Positions 1-8,055 of a DNA stretch of 64,000 bases are shown here, piece by piece. Below the pieces are notes generated by a model. That model made no database searches and was not told the DNA's origin. It saw nothing but the letters and a program-made list of their open reading frames with translations. A program made the translations under genes and the position numbers. Each line of letters opens with the position of its first letter. The first letter of the stretch is position 1. Source of the stretch: Olsenella profusa DSM 13989 (GTDB lineage Bacteria > Actinomycetota > Coriobacteriia > Coriobacteriales > Atopobiaceae); contig NZ_JAUSQK010000001.1 in NCBI RefSeq assembly GCF_030811115.1, positions 620,001-684,000 of the forward strand, given 5' to 3'.

Positions 1-1193
1 AGGCGCTCGCGCCCCGCCGCGGCCATCTCAAAGTGGTCACACAGCTCGCGCAGTGCCTGATCAACGAGCACGCTGTCCACGTCTTGGTCCCGCCCCGCCT
101 CGACGGAGATGCGCAGCGCCCTGCCGAGGGCGTCGGCCCTTCCCGCCATGAGGAACTCGATACCCCATGCCTGCCCTATCTCGCACAGCTCCGCCTCATC
201 GGAAAGGATGGCCGTGAGGAGCTCCGCACGCGCAAGCCTACCCTGCGCGCAGAGCGCGCGAACCACGGCGCCCAAAAGATGCTCCCGCGACGCGCACAGC
301 GGCCTCAGCGAGGGAATGCAGAACGCCATCACCTCGTCCTCCCTGCATCCCGCAACGGCAAAGGACTCCCGCAGGGGGTCGATGCCCAAAAGGGGGCACG
401 TGTCATGAAGCCACTGCAGCGCCTCGTCGTCCAGTCGCGGCAGGACCATCGCAAGGTCATCGTAGGTACCCGTGCCCAGGAGCACCATGACGAGCCGCAG
501 CGAGAGCTCCTCGTCGATCAGCGTGTCACGGAGACATCCCCTGACGACATCGCACACGGCCGATGCGTATTTCCCCGGGCATGAGCCCCGCCCAAATCGG
601 CCCTCCCAGGCAAGGTCATCAAAGGTCAGGGCATCCAGAAGGCGCGGAATCCCATACGTGAGCCCCGACCCATACTCATAGTCGGATGCGGCGAGTCCCA
701 TCAGGTCATGGCAGTCGAGGTGAATGGCCTCGCGAAGCGCCTCGTAGAGGTCGAGCGCCTCGGGCCTCATGCACGCCATGACCAGACAACCGGCAGTCGT
801 CATCTTGCGCAGGGCGCGCGCCTCTCGCGCGACATCGGCCTCGGAGAGGCTGCCCGACAGGGTCACGCCGACGGCAACCCTCGGCCCGCGCTGGCGCAAG
901 CCAACCACCTCGCGAGAGAGGCGCGTCAGGCGCATGGCGGCACCTTCCTCCCTGCCCGGACCCAGCTCCACGCGCCTGATCGTCGCCCCAGCCTGAGCTT
1001 CGAGGAGAAGGACGGAGTCCATCAACGCCGTCTTCTGGAACCCCGGCTCGGCACACACGACGATGAGGCGCGGCTCCTCACCATGCTTCTGGTCGCGCGC
1101 GAACCGTGACGCCGAGGCAAGCACGCCGCTCTTCTGTGGAACCAATGCCGTGCCCCGCCCCTGTGACGCAATCGAACGTATCGGATGTGCCAT
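1..1193 (-). CDS. MalT/LuxR-like transcriptional regulator, N-terminal part (cut by window edge)
   Basis: The frame is open from an ATG at 1193 to the window edge, giving about 397 residues without a stop. An AGGAGG lies 9 nt before this ATG; another ATG at 1200 is out of frame and stops early. Near residue 45 the protein has a P-loop-like stretch, 'VVCAEPGFQKTALM', preceded by basic residues, as in the STAND ATPase domain of MalT-type LuxR regulators. The usual GK is QK, so the Walker A is degenerate. The rest is Leu/Ala-rich helix. The LuxR helix-turn-helix would lie beyond the edge and is not seen, so the family call is an inference. It could regulate the sugar operon to its right, which is on the same strand. 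Confidence 0.5.
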   Translation of the reverse strand, partial: MAHPIRSIASQGRGTALVPQKSGVLASASRFARDQKHGEEPRLIVVCAEPGFQKTALMDSVLLLEAQAGATIRRVELGPGREEGAAMRLTRLSREVVGLRQRGPRVAVGVTLSGSLSEADVAREARALRKMTTAGCLVMACMRPEALDLYEALREAIHLDCHDLMGLAASDYEYGSGLTYGIPRLLDALTFDDLAWEGRFGRGSCPGKYASAVCDVVRGCLRDTLIDEELSLRLVMVLLGTGTYDDLAMVLPRLDDEALQWLHDTCPLLGIDPLRESFAVAGCREDEVMAFCIPSLRPLCASREHLLGAVVRALCAQGRLARAELLTAILSDEAELCEIGQAWGIEFLMAGRADALGRALRISVEAGRDQDVDSVLVDQALRELCDHFEMAAAGRER

Positions 1194-1504
1194 ACCCCAT
1201 CGCCTCCTCACCCATGCCAGCGGCTGGCATGGAACTGCACTGTGCGAACACGTAAGGAACCTATTTATAGACTCGCTTTTATGTCATTGAATTTAAACTG
1301 CCGAAAGAACGGCAAGCGGCACCTTAACTAGCACGAGGCGAAGGGCGACAGACGTTAGACCTCCCATCGGCGTCCCCGTCTGCGCGCACCCGGATGGTCG
1401 ATGCAGCCCCGCGCGGAGTCCCGTCGACACGCACGACGGCGTGGCCGAGTACCTAGCGTGTCTACGGTGTGAATCCGAACCTGTCCCAGCCCCGTTGGGA
1501 GGCC
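1194..1504. other. Intergenic region between the LuxR-like gene and gntR
   Basis: This 311-bp stretch holds the presumed promoter of the LuxR-like gene, the inverted repeat at 1213-1231, and a short hairpin at 1299-1314 (TGCCG, 6-nt loop, CGGCA). On the minus strand the hairpin is followed by TTTAAATT and may be a weak terminator for the gntR operon. The remaining 180 bp show no convincing coding or structural signal. Confidence 0.4.
1213..1231. promoter_or_regulatory. Perfect 8-bp inverted repeat upstream of the LuxR-like gene
   Basis: CATGCCAG-CGG-CTGGCATG has 8-bp arms and a 3-nt centre, and lies 20-38 bp upstream of the ATG at 1193. A TATAAA box on the minus strand lies just upstream at about 1265. 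It is either an operator or a 5'-UTR hairpin for the regulator gene. This rests only on position and symmetry. Confidence 0.4.
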
Positions 1505-2233
1505 TTATGCCAGATCCAATTCGTAGCGACCACCCACGAAGTAGTCGCGGCTGATGCAGACGGGTCTGCCATCCTTGTCTACATAGTACGTCTCACTGTT
1601 GAGCATGGGGTCACCAGCGGAAATGCCGAGAAGGGCCGCCTGCTCGGTGGAGGCGCGTCCCGCGTTGACCGTCCACACCGATGTGGAGTGGGGGCGACGC
1701 CCAATCAGCCCCTCGATGGCATCGAAGATGGACCGGTTCTCGAGGGGAGCCGTGAGGAGATCGGCCGCCCAGTCATAGGGGATGAGCACACGCTCGTCAC
1801 CGATGGGAAGGCCATCCGCCATGCGAACGCGCCTGACGAAGAGGAGCAGGGCACCCTTGCCGAGTCCGAAGAACTTCACTTCGTCCGGACGCGCGGGTAC
1901 AATTTGGCGGTCGACCACGTGCGAGCCCGGCTGTGCTCCGATCTCGGCACAGAGTTCCGTGAAGCTCCGGGTGTCACGCGTCTGCGCAAGGCGACTGCTC
2001 AGATGCCGCGTGCCCACAAAGGTCCCGCGCCCTTGCATCTTCATGAGGTAGCCATCTGAGCAGAGATCCTCTATGGCACGGCGAACGGTGATACGGCTTA
2101 CCGAGTACTTCTGGCTTAGCTCGGCCTCGGAGGGGATCCTGTCGCCCTGCTGATAGCTGCCACTCTTGATGGCCGCCTTGAGATCGTCGTAGATCCTCTG
2201 GTAGAGGGGAGTCGTGCTGACCATACCTGCCAC
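1505..2233 (-). CDS. GntR/HutC-family transcriptional regulator with UTRA domain
   Basis: A DNA-binding repressor or activator whose C-terminal domain binds a phosphosugar-like ligand. The N-terminal winged helix is clear: 'PLYQRIYDDLKAAI', then 'GDRIPSEAELSQKYSVSR' and 'RRAIEDLCSDGYL'. The remaining 165 or so residues match a UTRA effector domain. The chosen start is GTG at 2233, 5 nt after AGGAGG, giving 242 residues; an ATG at 2224 is the alternative. It is the last gene of the minus-strand operon of deglycases and PTS genes, so it is probably their local regulator, as FrlR is in frl loci. A copy of the shared motif ATAACGASTAT lies about 70 bp upstream, consistent with autoregulation. Confidence 0.88.
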   Translation of the reverse strand: MAGMVSTTPLYQRIYDDLKAAIKSGSYQQGDRIPSEAELSQKYSVSRITVRRAIEDLCSDGYLMKMQGRGTFVGTRHLSSRLAQTRDTRSFTELCAEIGAQPGSHVVDRQIVPARPDEVKFFGLGKGALLLFVRRVRMADGLPIGDERVLIPYDWAADLLTAPLENRSIFDAIEGLIGRRPHSTSVWTVNAGRASTEQAALLGISAGDPMLNSETYYVDKDGRPVCISRDYFVGGRYELDLA

Positions 2234-2300
2234 CCTCTTCCTCCTTGCAGGACGCGTCTCCGGGGACGCCCCCACTTACACATCTCGGACTCATCTGGTC

Positions 2301-2316
2301 ATGATACTCGTTATTG
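2301..2316. promoter_or_regulatory. Candidate GntR operator copy 3 (upstream of gntR)
   Basis: The plus strand reads ATGATACTCGTTATTG; the minus strand reads AATAACGAGTAT. It matches the copies at 7895-7910 and 6757-6772 in the core ATAACGASTA and overlaps the stop codon of the HAD gene. The recurrence beside three genes of one operon supports a common regulator site. Assigning it to this GntR protein is inference. Confidence 0.45.
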
Positions 2317-2961
2317 ACGGGGCACACGACCAGACATCGCCAAGGGTACTACATCCATGAGATGGTCGATGATGACGTCGGCCCCCGACTGATTCAGCCT
2401 CACGCCCGCCGGAGGCCTCAGGGCGCACACGAGCGCGCCGGAGCGCTTGCCCGCAGCAATGCCAATGGGGGAGTCCTCCACCACGATCGACTGGTCGGCA
2501 GACACGCCGAGACCGCCCATGGTGCGCAGGTAGATCTCGGGTGAGGGCTTGAACTCGGAGAAGTCGTAACCGCTCATCGTACAGTCAACGAGACCCTCGA
2601 GGTCCAGCGCCACCACGAGCTCGTCCACGAGGGCACGCGGGGACGACGAGCAGATCGCCACCCTGATGCCCCGACGACGCAAGAGGCCAAACGTGGTTGC
2701 CGCCTGGGGGTTGGCGACCGCAGCCCACGGCGTGGGGTGTGCCCGGGAGTACTCCTCGTACCCCGCATGGAGTCGCCGGCGGCGACCGGCATCGTCCGGT
2801 ATGAGCGCCTCCCACATGGCAGCATCATCTGAGCCCGAGAAGTCCGGGACCTCGTCAAGGAAAAGGTCATGCTCCGCAAGGTAGTCTACGCGGCGCTGGT
2901 TGTAGAACTGCTCCGTGAACGCAAGCACTCCGTCCATGTCGAAGAGGACCGCCTTGGCCAT
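2311..2961 (-). CDS. HAD-superfamily hydrolase, beta-phosphoglucomutase/phosphatase type
   Basis: A 216-residue HAD protein with a complete motif set: nucleophile and acid/base in 'FDMDGVL' (residues 7-13), motif II 'CSSSPRALV', motif III Lys in 'EFKPSPEIY', and motif IV 'VVEDSPIGI'. The insert after motif I gives the helical cap of the PGMB-like group. It is cytoplasmic and acts on a small phosphorylated metabolite, probably a sugar phosphate. The start at 2961 has GGAGG 5 nt upstream. It sits between a deglycase and gntR in the sugar operon. It could clear a phosphorylated side product or act as a mutase; the sequence does not decide which. Confidence 0.85.
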   Translation of the reverse strand: MAKAVLFDMDGVLAFTEQFYNQRRVDYLAEHDLFLDEVPDFSGSDDAAMWEALIPDDAGRRRRLHAGYEEYSRAHPTPWAAVANPQAATTFGLLRRRGIRVAICSSSPRALVDELVVALDLEGLVDCTMSGYDFSEFKPSPEIYLRTMGGLGVSADQSIVVEDSPIGIAAGKRSGALVCALRPPAGVRLNQSGADVIIDHLMDVVPLAMSGRVPRQ

Positions 2962-3037
2962 CGTGCCCTCCCAAGAACGGGGCGGACCATGGCTGCAGCC
3001 CGCCCCCACAACGTCTGTCAGGCAAGGGACCCACCCA

Positions 3038-4021
3038 CTAGTAGCTGAGCTTCCACATGTAGCGCCTCAGGGTCAGCGGGTGCTGACGGGCTTCGGCAAG
3101 CTGCTCGGCAAAGACGCGCATGACGGCCGTGTGCACGAAGGGGCTGAAGTACGTGGCGACCCTGTCACCCACCATGCCAGACAGGCCATAGTCCTTGGCG
3201 TCGATGATGGTGGCCTTGGCACCGAAGCGCTGCATGAAGGTGAGGACGCGGGCGTCCATGGCGCGGGTGGCGCCGTCGGACATGAATAGCAGATAGGGCT
3301 TGTCCCTCTCGGTGAGCTCGAAGGGCCCGTGGAAGTATTCGCCGGAGTTGTATGAGCCGGAGTCGAGCCACTGCATCTCGGAGAGGAGGAACATGGAGGT
3401 GGAATAGGCGACCTTGGCGCTGGCTCCGGAGCCCAGCACGTAGATGCCCCGCTCGTTCTTGTAGTCCTGGGCAAACTGGTGGGCGGCCCTGCCGGCATGC
3501 TCGGCCGCGTCCTCGGAGAGCTCGAAGATCTTGCCAAGGCCGCCAATCATGTCATTGTAGAGGTCGCTGCCCTCCAACTGCTGGAGGAGCTCGACGGCAA
3601 GCGCCAGGGCATAGCCCATCTTCTCGACCTTGGCGGCGTAGTTTTCCTCGAAGCCGTGGATGACCACATGGTCGACGCCCTCGGCGAGTGGGGAGCCCGC
3701 GACGTGCGTGATGGCGGTGACGGGGGCACTGAGGGCCTTGGCGGTCTTGTTGGCAGCCACGGTCTCGGGGGTGGAGCCGCCCAGTGAGCAGGTGACCACG
3801 AAGGTGTTGGGGCCCACCCAGGCAGGCGTGTCATAGTTGAACTCGTTGGACGTGAAGAGCTGGACGTTGAGGGTCTTGGTGTTGTTGGCCAGGAAGTACT
3901 TGGCGGGATAGAGCTCGGACATCGAGGCCCCGCAGCCGACGAAGGCAACCGAGTCGATGGCGTGCCTGGACAAGACGTCGGCGACGATGGTCTTGGGCAG
4001 AGTGAGGTCGATCTCGTACAT
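3038..4021 (-). CDS. SIS-domain sugar-phosphate deglycase, FrlB/GfrE/GfrF type (copy 1)
   Basis: A 327-residue protein with two SIS domains. 'FVGCGASMSELYPAKYF' opens the first; 'SCSLGGSTPETV' style Ser/Thr motifs ('CSLGGSTPET') bind the phosphosugar; 'VLGSGASAKVAYSTSMF' opens the second. The C-terminus 'LRRYMWKLSY' is typical of the fructoselysine-6-phosphate deglycase family FrlB. It would split a phosphorylated Amadori compound into glucose-6-phosphate and an amine or amino acid. The start at 4021 has AGGAGG 8 nt upstream. A second, divergent family member starts the same operon; gfr operons also carry two deglycases, GfrE and GfrF. The true substrate is not provable from sequence. Confidence 0.85.
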   Translation of the reverse strand: MYEIDLTLPKTIVADVLSRHAIDSVAFVGCGASMSELYPAKYFLANNTKTLNVQLFTSNEFNYDTPAWVGPNTFVVTCSLGGSTPETVAANKTAKALSAPVTAITHVAGSPLAEGVDHVVIHGFEENYAAKVEKMGYALALAVELLQQLEGSDLYNDMIGGLGKIFELSEDAAEHAGRAAHQFAQDYKNERGIYVLGSGASAKVAYSTSMFLLSEMQWLDSGSYNSGEYFHGPFELTERDKPYLLFMSDGATRAMDARVLTFMQRFGAKATIIDAKDYGLSGMVGDRVATYFSPFVHTAVMRVFAEQLAEARQHPLTLRRYMWKLSY

Positions 4022-4070
4022 GCTGTGATCCTCCTTGGAAGGTCGGTCGTATCTGGAAACCAACTGATGG

Positions 4071-4928
4071 CTAGGCAAGGACGCCCAGGGCTGAGAGGGC
4101 GACGCCGCCCACGATGGCGATGATGAGCAGCCAGCCGCTCCTGACGTCCCTCTTGATGAGCACGTAGAAGAGCATGGTCAGGGCGAGCGGAATCATCTGT
4201 GGCATGATGGAGTCGAGGACGTCCTGGAGCACGAGCGTGCCGTCCGCGAAGGTCGCCGGGGTCGTGGCGCCGACGAGTGTGGCTATCATGCCTCCCACCG
4301 CCATGAGGCCGACGATGCCGCAGGCGTACATGACCTTCTCCATGGTGTCACCCTGCAGCCTGTCAAGGTACCTCGCGCCACCCTCATAGCCGATCTTCCC
4401 GGCAAACCAGGTGATAAGCACCGAGGGGATGATCGAGATGGCCATGGCGAGGATGGGCCCGAGGAACGACCCCTGCTGGGCAAGGGAGACGCCGAGGCCA
4501 AAGGCGATGACGCGAATGGTGCCCTGGAAGAACGAGTCGCCAATGCCCGACAGCGGGCCCATGAGCGCCGTCTTCATGGCGTTGATGCTGTCGGGGTCGA
4601 CGATGCCGGGGGCCTTCGCGTACTCCTCCTCCATAGAGGCCGACAGGCCGAGCACGAACGCGCTGGTCTGCGGGGTGCAGTTGTAGAAGGCCATGTGTCG
4701 CTCGTAGGCCTCCTGTTTGCGTTCCAGCTCCTTGGGGTCGTGGTCGGCATTGGGGTAGCAGCGGTCGATGGTGGGCGCGATGCCATAGAGGAAGCCCATG
4801 TTCATCTGCCGCTCGTAGTTCCAGGAGTCCTGGATGGCCCAGGAGCGCCAGAAGAACTCGCTCAGCTTCTTGTTCTCAGGCACGTCCGAGGCGGCGAGCG
4901 CCTGGCTGTGCGTGGTGGAGTCTGCCAT
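4071..4928 (-). CDS. PTS mannose/fructose/sorbose-type permease subunit IID
   Basis: A 285-residue membrane protein of the EIID-Man family. The conserved N-terminal 'FFWRSWAIQDSWNYERQ' and 'GFLYGIAPTIDRCYPN' are followed by 'MKTALMGPLSGIGDSFFQGT', then hydrophobic segments and the C-terminal membrane span 'WLLIIAIVGGVALSALGVL'. With IIC it forms the sugar channel. Start chosen at 4928 (MADSTT), with AAGGGGG 8 nt upstream and 13 nt after the IIC stop; upstream in-frame ATGs would overlap IIC and lack better sites. It lies directly upstream of the deglycase gene. Confidence 0.93.
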   Translation of the reverse strand: MADSTTHSQALAASDVPENKKLSEFFWRSWAIQDSWNYERQMNMGFLYGIAPTIDRCYPNADHDPKELERKQEAYERHMAFYNCTPQTSAFVLGLSASMEEEYAKAPGIVDPDSINAMKTALMGPLSGIGDSFFQGTIRVIAFGLGVSLAQQGSFLGPILAMAISIIPSVLITWFAGKIGYEGGARYLDRLQGDTMEKVMYACGIVGLMAVGGMIATLVGATTPATFADGTLVLQDVLDSIMPQMIPLALTMLFYVLIKRDVRSGWLLIIAIVGGVALSALGVLA

Positions 4929-4941
4929 GGTCGTGTCCCCC

Positions 4942-5751
4942 TTACTCGTCGTCATCTTCGAGCGGATCGTAATCGGCATTGTCGGGTCCCGCTGATACAA
5001 GCCGTGCGCTTCCGCCCTCGCGATGTCTCACGCCCAGCAGGATCACGGCGAGACACACGGCGATGAGCGACACGGCGGTGACGGAGAGCCCGAGGTACGA
5101 GGCAAGCAGGAAGCCCAGCGCCAAGAATGCGGCCATCTTCCTGTTGAGCATGAGGGAGAGCAGGAGCGCGAGGCCGTAGGCGGTGAGGAGCATGGCGGAG
5201 ACATTGAGGCCGGTAGAGAGCCACTCGGGAATTAGGTCCACGACCGCTTGGACCGCGTCGGTGCCCAGGAACACGGCAAAGAAGATGGGCACGAAGTACA
5301 TGAGGGAGTAGAGAATGGTGCCCACGACGATGTGCATGTTGGTGGCCTGCTTGAACCTGCCCTCCGAAATCACGGCATCGGCTCTGTGGGTGAGGATGGC
5401 GATGACGGAGCGGAAGACGATGCCCAGCAGCTGGCCCAAGACCGCGATGGGGATGGCGATGGTCATTGCCGTCTCAGCGCTGGCGCCGGTGAGGCAGGCA
5501 AAGGCGGAGGCGACAATGCCCCCGAGGACCATATCGGGCGGGACCGCAGCACCAACGGCCACAAGCCCCATGCTCACGAGCTCCGTCGCGGCACCAACGG
5601 CAAGACCCGTCGCAGGGTCCCCAAGCACGATGCCCACAAGCGTGGCTCCGATGAGCGGCTGCTCGAAGTTAAGGCGACCAAGCAGGCGCGAGTCGAGCAT
5701 GCAGAACACGCCGACGAGGCCGACGAGAATCGCACTAACAAGCGAACTCAT
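4942..5751 (-). CDS. PTS mannose/fructose/sorbose-type permease subunit IIC
   Basis: A 269-residue polytopic membrane protein of the EIIC-Man family: 'LVGLVGVFCMLDSRLLGRLNF' at the N-terminus, then 'QPLIGATLVGIVLGDPATGL' and 'GAATELVSMGLVAVGAAVPP', which is the family signature, and further membrane spans to about residue 240. The tail is acidic and probably cytoplasmic ('DNADYDPLEDDDE'). The start at 5751 has AAGGAG 6 nt upstream. It is transcribed between the IIA-IIB fusion and IID, so the PTS subunits are contiguous. Confidence 0.93.
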   Translation of the reverse strand: MSSLVSAILVGLVGVFCMLDSRLLGRLNFEQPLIGATLVGIVLGDPATGLAVGAATELVSMGLVAVGAAVPPDMVLGGIVASAFACLTGASAETAMTIAIPIAVLGQLLGIVFRSVIAILTHRADAVISEGRFKQATNMHIVVGTILYSLMYFVPIFFAVFLGTDAVQAVVDLIPEWLSTGLNVSAMLLTAYGLALLLSLMLNRKMAAFLALGFLLASYLGLSVTAVSLIAVCLAVILLGVRHREGGSARLVSAGPDNADYDPLEDDDE

Positions 5752-5804
5752 GTCTTTCTCCTTTCGAGATGCCTTTCCAAGGCGCTCACTGACGGGGAGA
5801 GTGC

Positions 5805-6722
5805 CTAGATGCCATTCAGCTCCACGCGCCTGTACGCGGGGGTCTGCTGCACGTAGATCTTGGTGCCCAGGTCGAGCAGTGCCTGGGTGTCGGCCCGCTC
5901 CCTGGCGTCCAGGAACACCGACCCGTCCTTGCCGCCATACTGCCTGGCGCCTTCCCTGTTTGCCGTTGCCCCATAGTTGACCTCGGCAAACCTGTGGCGC
6001 TGGGAGAACTCGAGCAGCTCTCGCGTGTTGCCGAAGATGAACATGACCTTGTCGCCCAGGGTGTTGAGCTTATCCATCTTGGAGAGGGCCCGCTCGACGG
6101 TAAAGACGTTGAGGCGGACGTTGGCGGGCTTGGCGAGCCTGAGCGCGCCCTTCTTCACCTCATCGTTTGCGGACGCATCGTCCACGACGATGATGCGGTT
6201 GACCCCGGTCTTGCCCACCCAGGAGAAGACGACCTGGCCGTGCAGCAGACGATAGTCCAAGCGAACGAGCTCGATTCTGGACGCGCCTCCCCTCCCGGCC
6301 GCAGGCGTTGCAACAGGGTTGACGTCGACTTCCTCCTCGGGGTGCGCACAGTCAACGATGCCGCGACGGCCCTCGGCGATAAGGCCGCGCACATCGCTCT
6401 CGGCGAGCGGCACATCGCTCATGACGAGCGTAAGGATCAGGGGCATGTTCATGCCCGAGATCACCGTGATGTCCTTGTCCTGGGCCATGAGCTCGACCAT
6501 TGAGTTGTTGACACTGGAGCCCAGCATGTCCGTGAGGACGTAGACGGCATCATCAGCGGCAAACGACGCCATGAGGCGCTCCACCTCCGCGGTGATGGGC
6601 TGCATGTCATCACGCCCGAGCGTGACCGCATGCACGTTGGGAGCCTCCCCCACGATCATGTGGACGGTGTCTAGCGCGCCAAGCGCCAACTCGCCGTGGG
6701 ATGCAAGGATGATCTGGTTCAT
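5805..6722 (-). CDS. PTS mannose-type IIA-IIB fusion protein
   Basis: A 305-residue cytoplasmic phosphocarrier. Residues 1-130 are EIIA-Man, with phospho-His9 in 'ILASHGELA' and 'VLTDMLGSSVNN'. An Ala/Pro/Gly-rich linker follows at about 131-147. Residues 148-305 are EIIB-Man, with phospho-His161 in 'VRLDYRLLHGQVVFSW'. It takes phosphate from HPr and hands it to the sugar entering through IIC/IID. In the Salmonella gfr operon IIA and IIB are separate genes; here they are fused, as in E. coli ManX. The start at 6722 has AGGAGG 8 nt upstream. The 126 bp before it contain their own operator-like elements, so the operon may have a second promoter here. Confidence 0.93.
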   Translation of the reverse strand: MNQIILASHGELALGALDTVHMIVGEAPNVHAVTLGRDDMQPITAEVERLMASFAADDAVYVLTDMLGSSVNNSMVELMAQDKDITVISGMNMPLILTLVMSDVPLAESDVRGLIAEGRRGIVDCAHPEEEVDVNPVATPAAGRGGASRIELVRLDYRLLHGQVVFSWVGKTGVNRIIVVDDASANDEVKKGALRLAKPANVRLNVFTVERALSKMDKLNTLGDKVMFIFGNTRELLEFSQRHRFAEVNYGATANREGARQYGGKDGSVFLDARERADTQALLDLGTKIYVQQTPAYRRVELNGI

Positions 6723-6739
6723 AGCTCGTCCCTCCTTTT

Positions 6740-6753
6740 CATGATGCATCATG
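6740..6753. repeat. Perfect 14-bp palindrome CATGATGCATCATG
   Basis: A perfect palindrome immediately upstream of the Shine-Dalgarno of the IIA-IIB gene and 6 bp from the TAGTCGTTATA motif at 6760-6770. It could be part of a composite operator, or block the ribosome site when a repressor binds. Confidence 0.45.
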
Positions 6754-6756
6754 ACG

Positions 6757-6772
6757 TTCTAGTCGTTATATA
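6757..6772. promoter_or_regulatory. Candidate GntR operator copy 2 (upstream of IIA-IIB)
   Basis: The plus strand contains TAGTCGTTATA (6760-6770), identical over 11 bp to the copy upstream of the first operon gene at 7898-7908. AT-rich, promoter-like sequence (TATACATATATAAC on the minus strand) surrounds it. Confidence 0.5.
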
Positions 6773-6848
6773 TGTATAGTACAGTAGTAACTCCCTGTGC
6801 GCAAGAGCAGGGTAAGCGGCGGAGAATCGCAGCCCAGCGGAGAGGGAG

Positions 6849-7829
6849 TTAGTACTCGACCTTCCACATGTAGCGACGTGTCAGGTAGTCCTTGGAGGTG
6901 GTCGCGGAAAGCGCCCGCATGTACACGTTGTTCAGGATGGGCGAGAAGAGCACGTGGTTGAAATATTCCGAAACGGTATCAGGGAGATCGTTGAGGCCTA
7001 TCTCCTTGCCGTCTAGGATGTAGACCTTCTGGCCACCGTAACGCTTGAGGAAGCTGAGGGCACGCTCATCCGCCGCGCGGCAGCGGCCCACGCTCATCAG
7101 CAGGAAGACGGATTTCGCCTTGTCCAGCACCTCAAAGGGCCCGTGGAAGAACTCACAGCAGTTGATGGTGGGCGAGTCGATCTGCAGCATCTCCTCGATG
7201 TTACAGATCGAGAAGATGTAGGCCGAGCCATAGGCCGGGCCGGAACCCATGACGTAGATGGTCTTCTCACCGGCAACCTGCTCCGCCCAGCTCTTAGCAA
7301 GGGGCTGGGTGTAGGCGACGGCCTTGCGATAGATGGCGTCGACGACGTCGAAGGCCCGCATGGCCACGTCGTAGTCGGCGTAGCCCTCGGTCTTTTGAAC
7401 CAGGGTCATGGCAAGCTGCAGAGCGATGCTGGAGTTGACGCGCTCGGTACGAGACTCGTCCAGGGCGATGGACTCGTAGGCGATGCGCTGGTCGCAGATG
7501 TCGGTGAGCTCGGACTCATTGACGTAGAGTGCGATGGTCGCGGCACCGTGTTCCTTCGCAACCCGGGCCGCCTCGCAGGTCTCCTTGGTGCCGCGCATGG
7601 AGCAGATGATGGCGAGCGTGTGCTCATCGAGATAGGCGGGCGGCGCCAGCACGAACTCGTTGCTGGTATAGGTGGCCGAGGGAATCGTCTTCGCCTCGCG
7701 CTCCATGAAGTAGTGGGCAGCGTGGAAGCCCCCGAACGACCCACCCGCGGCAACCCAGGCAACGCGCTTGATCTCATGACTGGCAAGCAGCTGGGAGACG
7801 ACGCTTGCTACCTCTTCCTGAATGGTCAT
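6849..7829 (-). CDS. SIS-domain sugar-phosphate deglycase, FrlB/GfrE/GfrF type (copy 2)
   Basis: A 326-residue double-SIS protein and the first gene of the operon. 'VAWVAAGGSFGGFHAAHYF' begins SIS domain 1, 'ICSMRGTKET' is its phosphate-binding loop, 'YVMGSGPAYGSAYIFSICN' begins SIS domain 2, and 'TRRYMWKVEY' is the FrlB-type C-terminus. It is clearly diverged from copy 1 (3038-4021), so the two probably act on different substrates, such as fructose- and glucose-linked lysine or other Amadori/Heyns products. The start is ATG at 7829, with AGAGGGG about 11 nt upstream. The promoter and operator region lies at 7830-7930. Confidence 0.85.
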   Translation of the reverse strand: MTIQEEVASVVSQLLASHEIKRVAWVAAGGSFGGFHAAHYFMEREAKTIPSATYTSNEFVLAPPAYLDEHTLAIICSMRGTKETCEAARVAKEHGAATIALYVNESELTDICDQRIAYESIALDESRTERVNSSIALQLAMTLVQKTEGYADYDVAMRAFDVVDAIYRKAVAYTQPLAKSWAEQVAGEKTIYVMGSGPAYGSAYIFSICNIEEMLQIDSPTINCCEFFHGPFEVLDKAKSVFLLMSVGRCRAADERALSFLKRYGGQKVYILDGKEIGLNDLPDTVSEYFNHVLFSPILNNVYMRALSATTSKDYLTRRYMWKVEY

Positions 7830-7894
7830 AGCTACCGAACCCCTCTCGACGAGTGAGGAAAGACCTTCCAAGCCTCTCTTGGTTCAGCATAATA

Positions 7895-7910
7895 TCATAG
7901 TCGTTATAGA
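7895..7910. promoter_or_regulatory. Candidate GntR operator copy 1 and promoter region of the sugar operon
   Basis: The plus strand reads ATCATAGTCGTTATAG; the minus strand reads TATAACGACTATGAT. It lies about 70 bp upstream of the first operon gene in strikingly AT-rich sequence. The core recurs at 6760-6770 (identical) and 2304-2314 (one or two changes). It overlaps plausible -10 sequences (TATGAT, TATTAT), so repression by steric block is reasonable. No exact start site can be read. Confidence 0.5.
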
Positions 7911-8055
7911 TGTTTTGTTATTGTTGAATACATCTGGACGCTCGAAGGGACAGCCGATACGGTCCGCACCGCCCAACACAGACATCAATGGCCACGTCAA
8001 GCTGGCGCTTCTGGGACAGCGTGCTGTAAGCGAGCTCCAGCGGTATGACAGCCGT

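Noticed and set aside
706-1109. Small open frames on both strands inside the LuxR-like gene
   Set aside because: The minus frame starting at 1193 is open to the window edge with a good ribosome site and helical protein composition; the others are shadows.
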